A stretch of DNA of 9,915 bases, taken from DUPH01 sp035449085. GTDB taxonomy: Bacteria > Verrucomicrobiota > Kiritimatiellia > RFP12 > UBA1067. The stretch lies in the NCBI GenBank assembly GCA_035449085.1, contig DAOTKE010000122.1, positions 1 to 9,915 on the forward strand, read 5' to 3'. Position numbers and translations under genes: made by a program. This document shows positions 6,301 through 9,915 of this stretch, piece by piece (position 1 is the first letter of the stretch; every line of letters starts with the position of its first letter). The notes beneath the pieces were generated by a model. It saw only the letters and a program-made list of their open reading frames with translations, did no database searches and was not told the origin of the DNA.

Positions 6301-7329
6301 ATGCGGGGAATTTTTCATGGCGGTGTGACGCGTCACCAGGAGATGGGCGTCTGGTCTGTGCAGCAAGGCGTACCGCATGCCCACCAGGGGCATGTGGTGG
6401 CCCAGACCGGCTGGGGCACCCGTGCACAATTGCAGCAGGCTGGGGTTGGCACCAAAGGGACATCCGTCCCGCAGCTTTGGCTGTGTGGTGGCGGCGGCGA
6501 ATTGCCGCCGGTTTACCAGAGGTTTGTGGTGGGAGGCACGGAACCACGCTTGATCCGGCGCCACGGGTGTACGGTCGGCGTGGTCTACCGCGACAATTTC
6601 GCCGAATACTGTCTGCTCACCGGCGTGTTGCCGCCTGATCCGGCCGCATCACGCGAAGCGCAAACGACGGCGGTTTTCGAGGGGATTGAGGACGCGCTTG
6701 CCGATGCCGGCATGACCTTTGCGAACGTCGCGCGCACATGGCTCTACATGGACAACATTCTCGACTGGTACGATCCGTTCAACCGGGCGCGTGATGCGTT
6801 TTTCCGGTCACGCGCGGTCTACGACGGGCTTGTGCCCGCGAGCACCGGCATCGGCAGTGCCAACCTGTGCGGATCGGCGATCACCGCTTGCGCCATCGCT
6901 GTCAAGCCGCACGTGCCCGGTGCCGTAACGGTAGAAGCCCTCCCGTCGCCCTTGCAATGCGCGGCCTTGGAGTACGGCAGTTCGTTCAGCCGGGCGGTGG
7001 AGATCGGCACGCCCGAATATCGGACGCTGCTGGTGTCCGGCACGGCCAGCATCGAGCCGGGTGGCGCAACGGCCTGGGTGGGCGACGTGCCGAGGCAGAT
7101 CCAGTTGACGATGGATGTGGTCGAGGCGATCTTGGCGTCGCGCGGCATGAGCTGGCGCGACGCGACGCGCGCGGTCATGTACTTGAAGAAAGCCTCCTAC
7201 ATGCCGGAGTGGCAGGCGTGGTTGCGTGCGCACCGTCTGGAAGATTTGCCGCTCATCACAGTCGAAGCGGATGTCTGCCGCGACGACCTGCTGGTGGAAC
7301 TTGAGGTCGACGCGGTGAAACAGGCGTGA
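6301..7329 (+). CDS. Two-lobed Rid (YjgF/YER057c/UK114) superfamily protein, resembling FkbO/Hyg5/XanB2 chorismatases
   Basis: 342 residues from the ATG at 6301. Two Rid-like halves are visible. The first (about 90-203) has QTTAVFEGIEDALADAGMTF and PASTGIGSAN. The second (about 225-340) has YGSSFSRA (225-232), LLVSGTASI (243-251), and a terminal strand with VCRDDLLVELEVDAV, where E333 matches the position of the glutamate in the Rid pocket. Two fused Rid lobes, a SGTASI motif and a CR.DLLVE end are features I associate with chorismatases, which split chorismate to pyruvate plus a hydroxybenzoate or dihydroxycyclohexadiene carboxylate. The first 80 residues are Gln/Gly/His-rich and unfamiliar. 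No signal peptide, so cytoplasmic. It starts 40 nt after the cytochrome gene, and its stop overlaps the GTG start of resB (GTGA). The superfamily is fairly clear. Chorismatase activity is an inference, and a divergent Rid protein of other function is a real alternative. Confidence 0.65.
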   Translation: MRGIFHGGVTRHQEMGVWSVQQGVPHAHQGHVVAQTGWGTRAQLQQAGVGTKGTSVPQLWLCGGGGELPPVYQRFVVGGTEPRLIRRHGCTVGVVYRDNFAEYCLLTGVLPPDPAASREAQTTAVFEGIEDALADAGMTFANVARTWLYMDNILDWYDPFNRARDAFFRSRAVYDGLVPASTGIGSANLCGSAITACAIAVKPHVPGAVTVEALPSPLQCAALEYGSSFSRAVEIGTPEYRTLLVSGTASIEPGGATAWVGDVPRQIQLTMDVVEAILASRGMSWRDATRAVMYLKKASYMPEWQAWLRAHRLEDLPLITVEADVCRDDLLVELEVDAVKQA

Positions 7330-8093
7330 ACAAGCTCCTGAACAGATGGGCCGGGCCGGGGCCGGCGGCCTGGTTATGCTGGGCGCTCGCGCTCGGTGCC
7401 GTGGCGTTGGCCTTTCTTGGCGCGGAGCGTGCGGGTGCATGGATGGAACAACCGGTGATGCAGGTTGGCGTCGCGTTACTGACGCTGCTCTTCGGTTTTG
7501 TTGGCGTGCGCGCTGTCTTGCGGCGCCGGTTCGATTCGGCGTTGCTGCATGTCGGATGCGCCTGCGTGATGGCGGGATGGCTGATGGGCCGTTACGCGGT
7601 GAAGCACGCCTCGCCTGACCGCCCCTGTGTCGGCTCGATGGTGATGGTCGACGGCGAGGAGACTGACCGTCTGTGGGAAGGCCCGATGCTCGACCGGTAT
7701 GTCGGAAGAGTCCCCTTCTCAGTTCGTTTGGAACGTTTTTTTGTTGAGCGTTATGAGCGCAACAGCGACGACCGCGATGCCGGACGAGACGCACCGGTGC
7801 GGGAATACCGCAGTCGCGTCACGATTACGGAACCGGGACGGGCGCCCTATGTGGCCAACGTGCGCGTGAATGAGCCGGTTTTTGTGCGCGGTTACCACAT
7901 CTATCAGATGAGCTGGGGGCATAGCACCGACCGGCTGAGACGACCGGTCGTCTACACAGTGCTGCAAGTCATTCGTGATCCGGGGCTGAAGCTGGTTTAT
8001 GCCGGATTCACGCTGTTGTTCGCCGGCATCCTGCTCTTTGCCTGGCGCATCTTTCGCCTTCCGGGCACATCGGGAAGGGAGGTGCCGGCATGA
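7326..8093 (+). CDS. resB: ResB-like cytochrome c biogenesis protein (short form)
   Basis: 255 residues, starting at GTG 7326 inside the stop of the preceding gene (4-nt overlap). ResB/Ccs1 works with CcsA/ResC in System II, handling haem and reduced apocytochrome at the outer face of the cytoplasmic membrane. Predicted hydrophobic segments lie at about 14-33, 44-63, 71-89 and 220-242, with a soluble extracytoplasmic domain in between. Characteristic blocks are ALLHVGCACVMAGWL (H75, a candidate haem ligand), VPFSVRLERFFVERY (129-143), VRVNEPVFVRGYHIYQMSW (179-197) and VIRDPGLKLVYAGFTLLFAG (215-234). It is much shorter than the 450-550 residues of Bacillus or chloroplast ResB/Ccs1, but all the recognisable elements are present, so it looks like a compact version and not a truncation. 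Its TGA overlaps the ccsA ATG. Confidence 0.85.
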   Translation: MNKLLNRWAGPGPAAWLCWALALGAVALAFLGAERAGAWMEQPVMQVGVALLTLLFGFVGVRAVLRRRFDSALLHVGCACVMAGWLMGRYAVKHASPDRPCVGSMVMVDGEETDRLWEGPMLDRYVGRVPFSVRLERFFVERYERNSDDRDAGRDAPVREYRSRVTITEPGRAPYVANVRVNEPVFVRGYHIYQMSWGHSTDRLRRPVVYTVLQVIRDPGLKLVYAGFTLLFAGILLFAWRIFRLPGTSGREVPA

Positions 8094-8875
8094 TGGTGAA
8101 AATGACCTTGCAGGGCGGGTTGATCTACTTGACGTTCACGCTCTTTGCCGCAACCGTCATCGCGCGTCGTGGCGGTTGGCGTACCATCGGCAACGCCTTC
8201 TGGGGCACCGGCTTTGTGGCGGCTGTCGCGTCAGTCGCTTGGCGCGGACTGGATACCGGCCACCCGCCGATGCAGAATCTCTTCGAGTTTTTCCTGTGCA
8301 TGGCCGCGGCGCTCTGGCCGCTTTCCGTATGGAGCCGCTGGCGCAACGGACTGGACACGGCGGTGCAGGATGCGTTACTGGGCATGCTGATCCTCTTCCC
8401 GGCCGGTTTTGTGTTCGGTGAGGATGTGCGGCGCCTGCCCCCCGCGCTACAAAGCCCACTCTTTATCCCGCATGTCGGCAGTTATGTGGCCGGATACGTG
8501 ATGCTGGCGCGTGCCGCACTGATGGCGCTGCCGCTGTTCCGTCGGGACATCGGCAGTGAACGGATGCGTCAGGCCGAGACAGCCTCGCGCCAGACGGCGG
8601 CCGCCGGATTTGTGCTGTTGACCTTGGGACTGGTCCTCGGCTCGCTATGGGGGAAGATCTGCTGGGGCCACTACTGGCAGTTTGACCCCAAGGAGATGTG
8701 GTCGCTCGCAACCTGGCTGGTTTACGTCGGCTACTTCCACGAACGTCTGGCACACGGCGTGCGTGCGCCGCGCACCCTGGCGGCGCTGCTGTGGATCGGC
8801 CTGCTCTTCATCGTGCTGACGCTGACCTGGATCAACCTCTCGCGCCTCTTTGCAGGCATGCACAACTATGCGTGA
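8090..8875 (+). CDS. ccsA: Cytochrome c haem lyase CcsA/ResC (System II)
   Basis: 261 residues, all-helical membrane protein with about seven or eight hydrophobic segments. The ATG at 8090 overlaps the resB stop (ATGA) and has GGGAGG 7 nt upstream. CcsA presents haem for covalent attachment to CxxCH motifs of apocytochromes outside the membrane. Diagnostic features are HPPMQNLFEF (58-67, the conserved P..N.YE-type loop), H128 in IPHVGSYVAGY, the tryptophan-rich WWD segment WGKICWGHYWQFDPKEMWSL (187-206) and the C-terminal MHNYA (H258), matching the usual GLHSYA. The WWD segment departs from the common WxWDPKETW: F198 stands for Trp and M203 for Thr. The likely client encoded nearby is the di-heme protein two genes upstream. 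Confidence 0.9.
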   Translation: MMVKMTLQGGLIYLTFTLFAATVIARRGGWRTIGNAFWGTGFVAAVASVAWRGLDTGHPPMQNLFEFFLCMAAALWPLSVWSRWRNGLDTAVQDALLGMLILFPAGFVFGEDVRRLPPALQSPLFIPHVGSYVAGYVMLARAALMALPLFRRDIGSERMRQAETASRQTAAAGFVLLTLGLVLGSLWGKICWGHYWQFDPKEMWSLATWLVYVGYFHERLAHGVRAPRTLAALLWIGLLFIVLTLTWINLSRLFAGMHNYA

Positions 8876-8912
8876 TGGCCACGCTCCGCAACAACGTGTC
8901 ATGCAAAAGGGC

Positions 8913-8938
8913 TGAGCGCTTCATGACGTAAACGCTTA
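8913..8938 (-). terminator. Possible terminator between convergent genes
   Basis: An imperfect inverted repeat pairs TGAGCG..TT with AA..CGCTTA, with one mismatch and an 8-nt loop. Read on the minus strand it is followed within a few bases by CCCTTTT, so it could end transcription of the LamG fragment gene. The stem is short and no T-tract follows on the plus strand, so a role in ending the ccsA operon is less likely. Confidence 0.25.
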
Positions 8939-8955
8939 ACCGGATGTGTGATCGG

Positions 8956-9915
8956 TCAACGCACCGAGAGCAGTGTGCCGATCAGCGTGGTCAACCGGAT
9001 CTGTTTCGCACTCGTATCCACGACAACTGCCGTTTGAGTGCGTCCCCCGCGTACTTCCCAAACTGTGCCGCAGTCGTTTAGCTGGTCGGCCCAAGTCATG
9101 ACCACGCCATGGACGGCGGGATTTGCGATGACGCTGTCGATTTCCACGATCACGGTACCGGCAGGCAGGCTCAACGTGCCGCTTACCGTAAGTGGCGTAT
9201 GCGAACCGTCTGCGCCATACGCCCAGCGGCAGACACTGCCCGCCTCGAAAGTCAGGTTCTCCACCGTCAGTGCGCCGTCAGTAGCTGTGGCGATCTCCCC
9301 CCCTGCGCCAACCTTCAGCGTACCGGCCACCGTTCCAGCGCCACTGAAACACTGACGGGCCTCGATACGCATGCCAGATATAGGGGGCCGAAACGTCGCG
9401 TCGGCGTCGACCTGTATTTCGTGGCTGGCCAACACCGGCGCAACCGCATCGGGATGATCCAGATAACCGTAAGTCTCCGCACCGTATTTACGCGCCAAGG
9501 CTAGCCCCAGCGCATCTTGTTGTTCCGGCGTCAATGCCGTCCGATAGTGATGGATCTCCGCGATGTCGACGCGGGCACAGGTCTTTTCGGTCGCGCCCAG
9601 CATGCAGCGAGTCTGTTTACGTCCTGCGGTATGAGTGTGCGTGGCGTCATATTTCACCGAACGCCAACCGTCCACGTTCATCGTCACATTCGAACCGTTC
9701 TGCCAGACATAGATTAACACATGCGGTTCGCCGTCATTCAGATTTCGCGGGGCACCCCAAGCGTTCAAGAAATGGGTTCCTTCCCCAATGCAGGCGCCGA
9801 CGCGTCCATAAGCATTGTAGGCGATTCCCCACCAGTTCGCATCAAACACTTGCCCGATGATCCCAGGGCGTTTTTATTTGAACGGTTTTTGTGCGGTGAG
9901 GGATCGCATGGCGTA
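8956..9915 (-). pseudogene. 3' part of a LamG/beta-strand surface protein, interrupted by an in-frame TAA
   Basis: An open frame of 306 codons follows a TAA at 9876-9874 and ends with TGA at 8958-8956. The readable part starts in mid-domain: a LamG/concanavalin-like sandwich (ANWWGIAYNAYGRVGACIGE, PHVLIYVWQNG, DGWRSVKYDAT, IAEIHHYRTALTPEQQDALG), then a beta-strand-rich tail of the kind found in autotransporter-like repeat proteins (FSGAGTVAGTLKVGAGGE, GALTVENLTFEAGSVCRWAY, GTLSLPAGTVIVEIDS) ending in TLLSVR. The first usable start is GTG at 9849, with no Shine-Dalgarno and no signal peptide. The same frame is open again on the other side of the TAA to the window edge (YAMRSLTAQKPFK, stop, KRPGIIGQVFDAN), which reads like one LamG strand pair broken by a nonsense codon. 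Pseudogene is therefore preferred. A sequencing error, or a gene truncated at the window edge, cannot be excluded. An intact version would be a secreted or surface protein. Confidence 0.6.

Overview
The window looks like a chromosomal segment from a GC-rich, Gram-negative member of the PVC group, most likely Kiritimatiellota or a close verrucomicrobial relative. This rests on protein style rather than a marker gene. There are secreted proteins rich in LamG (concanavalin-like) domains. One has a C-terminus of the type 'DSDADGLPDWWEW...FGDP' followed by a short beta module ending in 'YRIRV', which is very common in that group. There is also a YVTN-type propeller fused to a di-heme cytochrome c, as is frequent in Planctomycetes and Verrucomicrobia. 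The taxonomic assignment is an inference.

Layout. Minus strand, 1-2943: a large secreted PHP-family metallohydrolase (CehA/McbA-like) carrying two LamG domains inside its catalytic domain. It is followed after 39 nt by the first 17 codons of another gene that runs off the left edge. Positions 2944-3449 are a gene-free divergent intergenic region. It has a candidate promoter at each end, sharing the hexamers TTGCAC and TACACT, and a GC-rich, hairpin-dense block between them. Plus strand, 3450-8875: five genes in a row, namely an unregulated type I-beta DAHP synthase, a secreted beta-propeller/di-heme cytochrome c, a two-lobed Rid/chorismatase-like protein, a short ResB and a CcsA. The last three are coupled by 4-nt overlaps. 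Minus strand, 8956-9915: the 3' part of a LamG/beta-strand surface protein, convergent with ccsA, whose frame is broken by an in-frame TAA at 9874-9876.

How the genes may work together. ResB and CcsA form the System II haem lyase that attaches haem to c-type cytochromes outside the cytoplasmic membrane. The gene two places upstream encodes a protein with two CxxCH sites that needs exactly this. The Rid protein lies between them and is coupled to resB, so it probably belongs to the same unit. DAHP synthase starts the route to chorismate, and the Rid protein resembles enzymes that act on chorismate. A combined aromatic-metabolite and cytochrome function is therefore possible but not shown by sequence alone. 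No tRNA, rRNA, CRISPR array, insertion sequence or integrase was seen.
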